DNA from: CAZIMM01 sp964540415
Lineage (GTDB): Bacteria > Bacillota > Clostridia > Oscillospirales > Acutalibacteraceae
Length of the DNA: 25,202 nucleotides
Assembly: GCA_964540415.1 (NCBI GenBank)
Contig: CAZIMM010000024.1
Span: 1-25,202 of the forward strand
Reading direction: 5' to 3'
The position numbers and the translations under genes are program-made. Position 1 is the first letter of the stretch; each line of letters begins with the position of its first letter. Below the pieces are notes generated by a model. It was not told the origin of the DNA. It searched no databases and was given only the letters and a program-made list of their open reading frames with translations. Of the stretch, positions 14,645 through 21,829 are shown piece after piece.

Positions 14645-15313
14645 ATGAAACCTGAAATTCAGAACCGAATTCTCTATCAACTCACGGCAACACGCATTTT
14701 CAAAGGAATCGACACTGCTCTGCTCTCCGAAACCGTGCTGAAGGGTTCGGACATAAAACAGCTTCCGAAGGGTGCGCCGGTGTTCAGGGGCAAGCAGTTC
14801 ACAAGGGCAATCGTCCTGCTTGTGAGCGGCGAATGCCTGGTGACAAAAAACAAGCTCATCATCAGCGTTCTGACTGCGGGAAGCATTTTCGGCGCTGTGA
14901 CGCTTTACAACACCGAGGAGGAGTTTGCAACCGACATCACGGCAAAAACCGACTGCAAGCTTTTCTTCATCACACGAGAGATGCTTGACGCTCTTATGCT
15001 TGCCGACATTCGCGTCGCGCAGAATTACATTGCCTATCTCTCCGAGCGGGTATACTTTCTCAATGCCAAGCTTGACGCGCTCGTTTCCGGCAGCGGAGAG
15101 ACAAAGCTTGCCCGCTACATCTGCGAGAGAGCGGATGAAAACGGAACAGTGAACATGACAAACAACATGAGCAAGCTTGCTCAGGAGCTGGGAATTGCCC
15201 GTGCTTCTCTTTACCGCGCATTCGACCGTCTGAATTCCGCCGGGGCAATATCCGGTGAAGGGAAGACGATAAAGGTTAAAAATTCGGAAAAACTAAAGGA
15301 GTTTTGTAAATGA
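14645..15313 (+). CDS. Crp/Fnr-family transcriptional regulator
   Basis: A 222-residue regulator with an N-terminal cyclic-nucleotide-binding-like beta-barrel (about 20-120, with VSGECLVTKNKLIISVLTAGSIFGAVTLY), a dimerisation helix (about 120-145) and a C-terminal winged helix (MSKLAQELGIARASLYRAFDRLNSAGAIS, 175-203) typical of the HTH_Crp fold. It lacks the N-terminal cysteine cluster of Fnr and an obvious full cAMP-binding signature, so the ligand is unknown. Its stop overlaps the ATG of the substrate-binding protein gene, which makes it the first gene of the ABC operon. Control of the downstream transporter, possibly with autoregulation, is inference from the arrangement. Confidence 0.93.
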   Translation: MKPEIQNRILYQLTATRIFKGIDTALLSETVLKGSDIKQLPKGAPVFRGKQFTRAIVLLVSGECLVTKNKLIISVLTAGSIFGAVTLYNTEEEFATDITAKTDCKLFFITREMLDALMLADIRVAQNYIAYLSERVYFLNAKLDALVSGSGETKLARYICERADENGTVNMTNNMSKLAQELGIARASLYRAFDRLNSAGAISGEGKTIKVKNSEKLKEFCK

Positions 15314-16305
15314 ACAAGAAATTTATCAGCCTGCTTCTCACTGCTGCGCTTGTTTTCATCCTCTGCTCGTGCGGCAGAACAGGCAGCGGAACAACATCGC
15401 AGCCCGACACAACCGTACCAGAAACCTCACGGACTGAGCTTCTCAACGTCGCCACACTCATGGGCCCCACCGGCATCGGCATGGGCAGACTGATGGAAAC
15501 TGGCAAAAGCAAATATGCATTCACTGTGTCCTCGATGCCGGATGAAATTTCCTCCGGCCTGCTCAGCGGCAGCTTTGATTTTGCCGCCTGCCCGCTGAAC
15601 CTTGCCGCAGTGCTTTACAACAAGTCACAGGGCAAAATCAAACTGCTTGCCATCAACACCCTCGGCGTGCTTTATATTGTTGAAAACGGCAGCAGCATTC
15701 ACAGCATTGCAGACCTCAAAGGCAAAACCGTCATCGCCTCCGGCCTCGGCGCGACCCCCGAATATGTAATCAAATACCTGCTCGTTAAGAACGGTCTTGA
15801 CCCCGAAAAAGATGTGACGCTCGAATTCAAGGCGGAGCACAGCGAGGTTTCGGCGCTTGCCTCCTCCGGAGCAGAGGGAATATACCTGCTCCCCGAGCCG
15901 AATGTGACATCCGCCCTTGCCCAAAACAGCAATTTGCGCATTGCGCTCGACATCACTGCGGAATGGGACAAAATCAGCGACACATCACTTGCAATGGGCT
16001 GCGTCGTCGCACGCAGTGAGATTTCCGCCGCGGACTGCGACGCGTTCCTTGCCGCCTGCAAGGAAAGTGCTGATTACATTGTTGCCCCCGAAAACATTGA
16101 CGCTGCCGCCGCGCTTGCACAAAGCAATGCCATTGTTCCCAAAGCCGAAATTGCCAAGCAGGCTATACCGCGCTGCAACATCACCTTTATTGCAGGCGCG
16201 GAGATGAAGCAGATTGCGGTTGACAACTTCAACGTGCTTTTCAACTACAATCCCAAATCTGTCGGAGGGACAATGCCCAATGATGACTTTTATTACGGCG
16301 CATAA
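15310..16305 (+). CDS. ABC transporter substrate-binding lipoprotein (NMT1/SsuA/ThiY-like)
   Basis: A 331-residue secreted lipoprotein. The signal peptide is M1-S20 with lipobox L18-C19-S20-C21; the cysteine would be lipidated by Lgt, which is encoded in this window. A Thr/Ser/Pro linker (to about residue 42) leads to a periplasmic-binding fold: VATLMGPTGIGMGRLME (47-63), LLSGSFDFAACPLNLAAVLYN (84-104), DLKGKTVIASG (134-144) and FNVLFNYNPKSVGG near the end. This matches the sulfonate/nitrate/thiamine-precursor-type family; the ligand is not readable. It overlaps the regulator by 4 bases and the permease by 26. Confidence 0.9.
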   Translation: MNKKFISLLLTAALVFILCSCGRTGSGTTSQPDTTVPETSRTELLNVATLMGPTGIGMGRLMETGKSKYAFTVSSMPDEISSGLLSGSFDFAACPLNLAAVLYNKSQGKIKLLAINTLGVLYIVENGSSIHSIADLKGKTVIASGLGATPEYVIKYLLVKNGLDPEKDVTLEFKAEHSEVSALASSGAEGIYLLPEPNVTSALAQNSNLRIALDITAEWDKISDTSLAMGCVVARSEISAADCDAFLAACKESADYIVAPENIDAAAALAQSNAIVPKAEIAKQAIPRCNITFIAGAEMKQIAVDNFNVLFNYNPKSVGGTMPNDDFYYGA

Positions 16306-17068
16306 AAAGCTTTCCCGCTTTCTCGGTGGCGCTGCGGCGGCAATATTCTGGGTCGGCGTTTGGCAGCTGATAAGCATGCTTGCGGATTCCCCTGTTCTGC
16401 TTCCGGCGCCGTTCGAGGTGCTCGTCTGCCTTTCGGGGCTGGTGAAAACCTCCGATTTCTGGCTTTCCGCCGCAAATTCGCTGGGCGGGATTGCAGCCGG
16501 CTGCCTGCTCGGCACCGCCGCGGGAGTCCTTCTCGCGGTGGCTGCCTGCGCCTTTAGGCCGCTGTATTCACTGCTGTCGCCGCTGATTTCGGTCATACGC
16601 TCAACCCCCATCGCATCCTTCATTCTGCTCGCCCTCGTCCGGCTGAAAAAGGATTGGGTGCCTCTGTTCATAGTTGTCCTCATGGTGCTGCCGATAATCT
16701 GGGCAAATGTCTGCAAGGGCATTCGCCGCACGGACTCGTCTCTGCTTGAAGTTGCACGTGTTTTCAGAGTGCCGTTCGGAAAAAGAGTGAGAGGAATATA
16801 CCTGCCGGAGGTAATGCCCTATTTTTCTTCCGCCTTCGTCACCGCAATGGGTCTCAGCTGGAAGGCGGGAATCGCCGCCGAGGTGCTCTCCGTTCCGGTG
16901 AGGGCAATAGGCACCCGGCTCTACTATTCCAAAATATACATTGAAACTGCCGAGCTGTTTGCATGGACGCTCATGGTGATTGTGCTGAGCATTCTCCTTG
17001 AAGCAATTTTCAAGGCGGTTCTCAGGCGCTTCGGAGAAGGCAGAGGTGAACTGAATGCCGACGATTAA
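16280..17068 (+). CDS. ABC transporter permease (NMT1/SsuC-like)
   Basis: A 262-residue inner-membrane permease with about six hydrophobic segments. The EAA-type cytoplasmic loop is visible at about 157-180 (EVARVFRVPFGKRVRGIYLPEVMP), the contact site for the ATPase. IWANVCKGIRR precedes it. Sequences of this kind belong to the SsuC/ThiX permease group. The frame is open further upstream, but ATG 16280 (with a second ATG at 16283) lies 10 bases after GGAGGG and inside the 3' end of the substrate-binding gene, which indicates coupled translation. It overlaps the ATPase gene by 14 bases. Substrate unknown. Confidence 0.92.
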   Translation: MMTFITAHKKLSRFLGGAAAAIFWVGVWQLISMLADSPVLLPAPFEVLVCLSGLVKTSDFWLSAANSLGGIAAGCLLGTAAGVLLAVAACAFRPLYSLLSPLISVIRSTPIASFILLALVRLKKDWVPLFIVVLMVLPIIWANVCKGIRRTDSSLLEVARVFRVPFGKRVRGIYLPEVMPYFSSAFVTAMGLSWKAGIAAEVLSVPVRAIGTRLYYSKIYIETAELFAWTLMVIVLSILLEAIFKAVLRRFGEGRGELNADD

Positions 17069-17630
17069 ACACATCTCCCTGCGCTTTGGAGAAAAGCAGA
17101 TTTTTGACAATTTTACACTCGATTTGCCGGACGGAGGACGCTACTGCCTGTTCGGCGCTTCCGGATGCGGAAAAACAACTCTCCTGCGCCTGCTTGCGGG
17201 ACTTCAAAGCCCGGACAGCGGTGAAATCACAGGTGTAAAGCGCAGCAGCTTGTCAATGTGTTTTCAGGAGGACAGACTTATTCCCTCTCTCTCCGCCGAA
17301 AAAAATGTCGCCTTTGTTTCCGATTTGCGCAAAGCGAGGGAGCTTTTGTCCGCAGTCGGGTTCACTGAAAACGACATGCAGCTTCTTCCCTCCCGCCTGA
17401 GCGGAGGAATGCAGCGCAGGGTTGCGGTTGCAAGAGCCTTAAGCCGCCCCGCGTCGCTGCTGCTACTCGACGAGCCGTTCAAGGGGCTTGACGAGGCGCT
17501 GAAGGAAAAAACAATCGCCCTCATACTGCGGCTGCAGCAAGAGGGCAAATTCGGAACAATTGTGTTCACAACGCATATTGAACAGGAAATTGAAGCGATG
17601 CAGTCGCAGAAAATCACTCTGGGAAGGTAA
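17055..17630 (+). CDS. ABC transporter ATP-binding protein
   Basis: A 191-residue ATPase of an importer. Complete motifs: Walker A GASGCGKTT (34-42), Q-loop Q71 (CFQEDRL), signature LSGGM (115-119), Walker B LLLLDE (135-140), H-loop H174 (TTHIEQE). It is shorter than typical SsuB/TauB ATPases (about 240-260), mainly between the Q-loop and signature and after the H-loop, but no catalytic element is missing. GAGGTGA precedes the ATG by about 5 bases, within the permease 3' end. Its last 17 bases overlap the convergent oxidoreductase gene, and no clear terminator follows. Together with the two preceding genes it makes a full importer. Confidence 0.93.
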   Translation: MPTIKHISLRFGEKQIFDNFTLDLPDGGRYCLFGASGCGKTTLLRLLAGLQSPDSGEITGVKRSSLSMCFQEDRLIPSLSAEKNVAFVSDLRKARELLSAVGFTENDMQLLPSRLSGGMQRRVAVARALSRPASLLLLDEPFKGLDEALKEKTIALILRLQQEGKFGTIVFTTHIEQEIEAMQSQKITLGR

Positions 17631-18606
17631 TTCCCGCCTGACGGCGTATTTCCTGCATCGCACGGCTGACAAGAATTGCAAGCCCGGAATTTGCACGGCG
17701 CTCCTGTGCACTTTCGTCCGGGCTTGCAATATATTTTGCAAATGATGCTGCCTCAAAGCCCATGAGCTTGTATTTTTCGGTGTCACCGGCAAGCAGAGTA
17801 TCATTGCCCTCGGAATCAACAAGGTGGATGTTTGTCAGCTTAGATATCGACTCGAGCCACAGGGTTGACCTGTCGCCAAAGAACTGCGAACCGCGCCTGT
17901 CCTGCCCCACCTTTGAATAAGTAAGGGTAATCTGCTTGTCATCATAATGAAACGCCGCAGAGCCGTATCCGTCCGCTCCCGTTTCGAGGAAGCCGGCGGT
18001 TGCGGTTATTTTTTTTGGATAACCGAACAAATCAATGCAAGGGTACACACAGTAAATGCCCAAATCCATCAGGCATCCGGTTGCGAGAGACGGATTGAAG
18101 ATGTTCGGCAGCTTGCCGGCCTTCAAGGCGGCATATTTTGACGAGAGCTGTGAAAAATCAAGGTGCGCCGTGTAAATCCTGCCGAGCTCAGTGAGCTTTT
18201 CTCGCAGAAGCGCCCTGTTCGGCAGGTGGAGATACATTATCGCCTCCATATAAACAAGACCGTTTTGCTCTGCAAGAAGCTGAAGCTCTTCCAATTGGGC
18301 AGGCGTTACAGTAATCGGCTTTTCGCAGATGACGTGCTTGCCGTTTTGCAGCATGAGCTTGCTCTGCGCATAATGCAGTGCGTTCGGGCTTGCGATATAC
18401 ACAGCCTCGATTTCCGCACACTCCGCAAGAGTCTGCACGCTTGTGAAAACGAGGGACGCACCGAATTTGTCCGCAAACTGCTTGCCCCTGACAAGTTCGC
18501 GCGAGCAAACCCCGACAAGCTCAAAGCTGCCGGTGTCGGCGGCGCCGGCAATGAACTCCTCGGCTATCCAGCCCGTACCGACAACGGCATATTTGATTTT
18601 ACGCAT
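17614..18606 (-). CDS. Gfo/Idh/MocA-family oxidoreductase
   Basis: A 330-residue NAD(P)-dependent oxidoreductase. The Rossmann fold has GTGWIA (10-15), ASPNALHYA (72-80) and CEKPIT (94-99, with the conserved EKP lysine). The C-terminal alpha/beta dimerisation domain has GCLMDLGIYCVYP with the Asp and Tyr typical of the family. Members act on sugars, inositols or related polyols, and some are biliverdin- or trans-dihydrodiol-dehydrogenase-like; the substrate is not readable. GGAGG precedes the ATG by 9 bases. It follows the GNAT gene by 15 bases and is probably co-transcribed with it. Its 3' end overlaps the convergent ABC ATPase gene by 17 bases. Confidence 0.93.
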   Translation of the reverse strand: MRKIKYAVVGTGWIAEEFIAGAADTGSFELVGVCSRELVRGKQFADKFGASLVFTSVQTLAECAEIEAVYIASPNALHYAQSKLMLQNGKHVICEKPITVTPAQLEELQLLAEQNGLVYMEAIMYLHLPNRALLREKLTELGRIYTAHLDFSQLSSKYAALKAGKLPNIFNPSLATGCLMDLGIYCVYPCIDLFGYPKKITATAGFLETGADGYGSAAFHYDDKQITLTYSKVGQDRRGSQFFGDRSTLWLESISKLTNIHLVDSEGNDTLLAGDTEKYKLMGFEAASFAKYIASPDESAQERRANSGLAILVSRAMQEIRRQAGITFPE

Positions 18607-18621
18607 TGCAATTAACCTCCG

Positions 18622-19194
18622 TCAGTTGAGCTTCAGGCCCAAGGTGACACCCTGACTGTTGGTGTTGAGAATCTTAAAGCCGTATTTCTGATAAAAATTT
18701 ATGCCCCGGTGATTGTCTGTCCCGCAGGTGAGCTGAACGCCCTTCACCCCGTTCTCACGAAGGTGATTGACAAGCGCGTCCATCATCATTGTGCCTGCAC
18801 CCTGCCCGCGGTAATCCTTGCTCATGTCAATGTGCAGATGCGCGGGATAGTCCTTTTGGAACATCACCTTGATGATTATTTCGGCAAGCGCCCAAAGCTT
18901 GTACTTTGAATCCATTCCCTTCAGGCGGGGAAAATAGTCCTTCATGAACACCCTTCGCCATTTTCCTACATCCTTAGCGCAAATGATGTAACCGACGGCG
19001 TTATCGTCCTCATCAACGGAAACAAAACAGTTTTCCGGCTCGTGCTCGGTGTAATAATTGTTGTATGTAGTCAGAATAAAATGACTGCCGTCTGAATACC
19101 AGCTGTCAAAGCTGTCTTTAGCGGATGCTGCGCGCAGACAAACCTCCTGCACTCTTCTCTTGTCCTTCTCCGAATACGGTCTGACAGTTACCAT
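18622..19194 (-). CDS. GNAT-family N-acetyltransferase
   Basis: A 190-residue acetyl-CoA-dependent acetyltransferase. The acetyl-CoA loop (motif A) is LHIDMSKDYRGQGAGTMMMDALVNHL (120-145), with RGQGAG at 129-134. Motif B is at NHRGINFYQKYGFKIL (161-176). The substrate is not evident; the insert between residues 75 and 115 is rich in aromatic and basic residues. The frame is open farther upstream, but ATG 19194 has GGAG 9 bases before it and gives a normal family start (MVTVRPYSEKDK). First gene of a pair with the Gfo/Idh/MocA gene. Confidence 0.92.
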   Translation of the reverse strand: MVTVRPYSEKDKRRVQEVCLRAASAKDSFDSWYSDGSHFILTTYNNYYTEHEPENCFVSVDEDDNAVGYIICAKDVGKWRRVFMKDYFPRLKGMDSKYKLWALAEIIIKVMFQKDYPAHLHIDMSKDYRGQGAGTMMMDALVNHLRENGVKGVQLTCGTDNHRGINFYQKYGFKILNTNSQGVTLGLKLN

Positions 19195-19299
19195 TTTTTT
19201 GCACTCCTTGATTTTTATGGTTGTTTTTACGCAACTTTTGTAAAGCATAACATCTTTACATAGTGGGTGCTTGTTGTGTAAAGTGATTAACATTACACT

Positions 19300-19330
19300 T
19301 GTGGAAAACTCTGTGGAAACTGTGGAAAAC
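19300..19330 (+). repeat. Three direct TGTGGAAA(A)C repeats, DnaA-box-like
   Basis: TGTGGAAAAC (19300-19309), TGTGGAAAC (19312-19320) and TGTGGAAAAC (19321-19330). On the minus strand two copies read TTTTCCACA, one base off the canonical DnaA box TTATCCACA; the middle copy is two off. They lie between the GNAT and lgt genes. Confidence 0.8.
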
Positions 19331-19336
19331 AGCCTT

Positions 19337-19351
19337 ATAATTCTGAATTAT
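19337..19351. repeat. Perfect 15-base palindrome ATAATTC-T-GAATTAT
   Basis: Exact 7-base arms about a central T, seven bases right of the three TGTGGAAA repeats. The spacing is too tight for a hairpin, so it is more like a dimer binding site. No protein is assigned. Confidence 0.75.
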
Positions 19352-19397
19352 GCATTAAAACGGCTGATTTCAGACAAGCTTTTTGCTTTACAATGGT

Positions 19398-20549
19398 TTA
19401 TTGTTGCATTTTGTAACTTTCATTTGATTCCGAAATTTCGTCGTTTTCCGTCTCGGCTTCAAGAGAAGTATCATCTGAGTTTGTAAAGTCTTCAGGCTTT
19501 ACATCCTTGTCCGGATTTTGTGTTTCAAGCAATCCGCTTTGCCTTTGTGAGCGCTTTTCGGCAAGCATCTGAAGGTCATATTCATTGACTTTTTTCTTTG
19601 AGCGTTCAACTTTTTTGAGTTCCCTGTCTGTCTGCTCCGGGAAAAAGTCAACTCCCTCAATGGGCTTCGGGTTCTTCTTATACTTTCTGAGCAGCACTGT
19701 CAGCGCAACAAGACATGCCGCAACAATCAGCATGGAAAGCAGCTGCGAGACACGGATATGCGTTCCCGTAATGTAAAGGCTGTCCGTTCTCAGGCCTTCA
19801 AAAACAGCTCTGCCGGCACCGTACCAAACACCGTATGTCAGAAAGAGCTGACCGCTGAAGCGGCGATATTTTTTGCATATCAGATACAGCAGTGCAAAAC
19901 CCAACAGACACCAGAGCGATTCATAAAGAAAAGTCGGATGCACGGGAGCATACGGGTCAACCGTGATTCCCTCATCCGCAAGACTGTTGACAACGCCCTC
20001 AAGATAGTCCGTCGTTTTTGCACTCATCATGCCCCAAGGAAGCGTTGTGTTTGTGCCGAACGCCTCCTGATTTGCAAAGTTCCCCCAACGTCCTATGCCC
20101 TGCCCGATGAGGAAGCTCATTCCGGCGCAGTCCAGAAGGTTGAAGAAATTGAGCTTGTTGACTCTGCAGGTGATGTAAGCGGCAATCAGTCCTCCTATCA
20201 GACCTCCGTAAATCGCAAGACCTCCGTTCCATATCTTAATGATATCGGAAAGGTTGTCGGCATAATAATCCCAGTGAAAGATTACATAATAAAGCCTTGC
20301 CCCGATAATGCCTCCGAAGGTGCCGTAGATGAGAACGTCCACCATCTTGTCAAGATTCATCTTCCATTTATAAGCCGTCCTGCCGCCGAAAAGCACGGCG
20401 AGCAGGAATCCGAAAGCGATTATCGCTCCGTACCAGCGAATTGTCACCTGAGTGCCGATAAACGGCAAGGTGAAGCTTGCGAGCACATCGTTGACGCGGA
20501 TAGCGTTCTTAAAACAGGTGAAATATACAAGGGTTGCCTCTAAGTTCAT
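19398..20549 (-). CDS. lgt: Phosphatidylglycerol-prolipoprotein diacylglyceryl transferase
   Basis: A 383-residue polytopic membrane enzyme that attaches diacylglycerol to the lipobox cysteine of prolipoproteins, such as the substrate-binding protein encoded in this window. The Lgt signature is GQGIGRWGNFANQEAFG (149-165), with R154 and N157 at the positions of E. coli R143 and N146. IWNGGLAIYGGLIGG (106-120) has Tyr114 where E. coli has His103. Residues from about 290 to 383 form an unusual charged hydrophilic tail (KKVERSKKK, then Asp/Glu/Ser-rich). GGGAGG is 7 bases before the ATG, inside the end of ymfH, with a 2-base gap, so translation is coupled. Confidence 0.96.
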   Translation of the reverse strand: MNLEATLVYFTCFKNAIRVNDVLASFTLPFIGTQVTIRWYGAIIAFGFLLAVLFGGRTAYKWKMNLDKMVDVLIYGTFGGIIGARLYYVIFHWDYYADNLSDIIKIWNGGLAIYGGLIGGLIAAYITCRVNKLNFFNLLDCAGMSFLIGQGIGRWGNFANQEAFGTNTTLPWGMMSAKTTDYLEGVVNSLADEGITVDPYAPVHPTFLYESLWCLLGFALLYLICKKYRRFSGQLFLTYGVWYGAGRAVFEGLRTDSLYITGTHIRVSQLLSMLIVAACLVALTVLLRKYKKNPKPIEGVDFFPEQTDRELKKVERSKKKVNEYDLQMLAEKRSQRQSGLLETQNPDKDVKPEDFTNSDDTSLEAETENDEISESNESYKMQQ

Positions 20550-20551
20550 TT

Positions 20552-21829
20552 TTATACCTCCCTCGGAACAATCACGGAAAGCGCTGAGTATTCTTCAAAC
20601 AGCGTGCGTGACAGCAGCTCGTCAACGTCTGCCTTTGTCATCTCGCAGTAAACGCCCGGCTGGTCGAAAATGCTTTCTCCCGCAAAGTGAGCGGCGACAA
20701 GGTCATTTGCAAGGTCATCGACATCATTATAGTCCATCACCGAGCGGCCGTAAAGCATTCTCCTCACGCACTCAAAGTCCTCCTCGGAAACGCCCTCTTT
20801 GCGCAGCCGCGCGATTTCGAGCTTTATCCTGCGAGCAACCTCCTTCGGGTCAGCCGATTCGCCGCCGAAGAACTCGCTTGAATAGCAAAATCCGTCAAAC
20901 TGCTCAAAGCCGAAAGTGGTGTTTATCAGATTCTCGTCCATAAGCTGCGCGTAAAGCGGAGAGGTGCTGCCTGCGATGATTTCGAGGAGCACAGACATTG
21001 TGAGGCGTTCCTTGATGCTTTTCATGGGAAGCGGTGCTTCCTCCTTGAAGCCGAGAGAGAATATCGGTGCAGCAACCTCAAGGCTTTCCTCAATATAGCT
21101 CTCAACAATTCCGCGCGGCTCATCCACGGGCTTGCGCTCAAAATTAAACGGCTTCGCGGGCTTGAGCAGCTCGTCGGCGATTTTCAGCACTGTGTCAACT
21201 TCAACATTGCCGGCAAAAGCCAGCACCATGTTGTTCAGATTGTAGAAATTCGCATAGCAATCGTAAAGCATATCCGAGGTTATTTTTGAAATTGTCTCCT
21301 GAGTTCCGGCAATGTCAATGCGCACGGGATGAACGTGATAAAGCGCTCTGAGAAGGTTGAAAAGCACCTCCCAATCCGGCACATCCTTATACATTGTTAT
21401 CTCCTGCCCGATTATGCCCTGCTCCTTTTCAACCGTTGCGGCCGTAAAGTACGGAGACTGTACAAAATCAAGAAGGATGCGAAGCGAGCCTTCAAAGTCG
21501 CCCGTGCAGGAAAAAAGATAGCATGTGGAATCAAACGAGGTGTAGGCATTGGCGGACGCTCCGGTTTTTGCATATTGCTCAAATGCGTCCAGCTCCTCAC
21601 TTTCAAAGAGCTTGTGCTCGAGAAAATGAGCCGTTCCCTCGGGGATTTGCACGGTTTCACCCGCGCTGTTCATGATGAACGTGTCAATTGAGCCGTATTT
21701 TGTACCGAAAACGGCATATGAGGTTGAGTAGCCCGGCTTTGGCATGACGTAAATGCGCAGACCTGTGGGATGGTCGATGCTGAAATATTCCTCACCGAGC
21801 TGTTCGTTTCTGATTTTTTCAATCTTCAT
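20552..21829 (-). CDS. ymfH: M16-family metallopeptidase, active-site intact (YmfH-like)
   Basis: A 425-residue M16 (insulinase-like) peptidase. The zinc site is present: HFLEH (H68, E71, H72) in IPEGTAHFLEHKLFES, with the distal Glu E143 in GIIGQEITMYKD. It resembles YmfH of Bacillus, which forms a pair with YmfF; members of the family degrade or process peptides, but the substrate is unknown. The frame opens earlier, but ATG 21829 has AAAGGAGG 8 bases upstream. Its start overlaps the end of ymfF by 11 bases, and lgt follows. Symbol by similarity only. Confidence 0.92.
   Translation of the reverse strand: MKIEKIRNEQLGEEYFSIDHPTGLRIYVMPKPGYSTSYAVFGTKYGSIDTFIMNSAGETVQIPEGTAHFLEHKLFESEELDAFEQYAKTGASANAYTSFDSTCYLFSCTGDFEGSLRILLDFVQSPYFTAATVEKEQGIIGQEITMYKDVPDWEVLFNLLRALYHVHPVRIDIAGTQETISKITSDMLYDCYANFYNLNNMVLAFAGNVEVDTVLKIADELLKPAKPFNFERKPVDEPRGIVESYIEESLEVAAPIFSLGFKEEAPLPMKSIKERLTMSVLLEIIAGSTSPLYAQLMDENLINTTFGFEQFDGFCYSSEFFGGESADPKEVARRIKLEIARLRKEGVSEEDFECVRRMLYGRSVMDYNDVDDLANDLVAAHFAGESIFDQPGVYCEMTKADVDELLSRTLFEEYSALSVIVPREV

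Noticed and set aside
15985..16731. 248-codon minus-strand open frame across the ABC binding protein and permease genes
   Set aside because: Both plus-strand genes have clear family motifs, ribosome sites and overlaps; the opposite frame shows no recognisable protein.
17621..17635. GGGAA/TTCCC hairpin as terminator of the ABC operon
   Set aside because: Only 5 bp and no T-run on either strand.
19758..20543. 261-codon plus-strand open frame opposite lgt
   Set aside because: Lgt is certain by its signature, and the opposite frame has no known motif.
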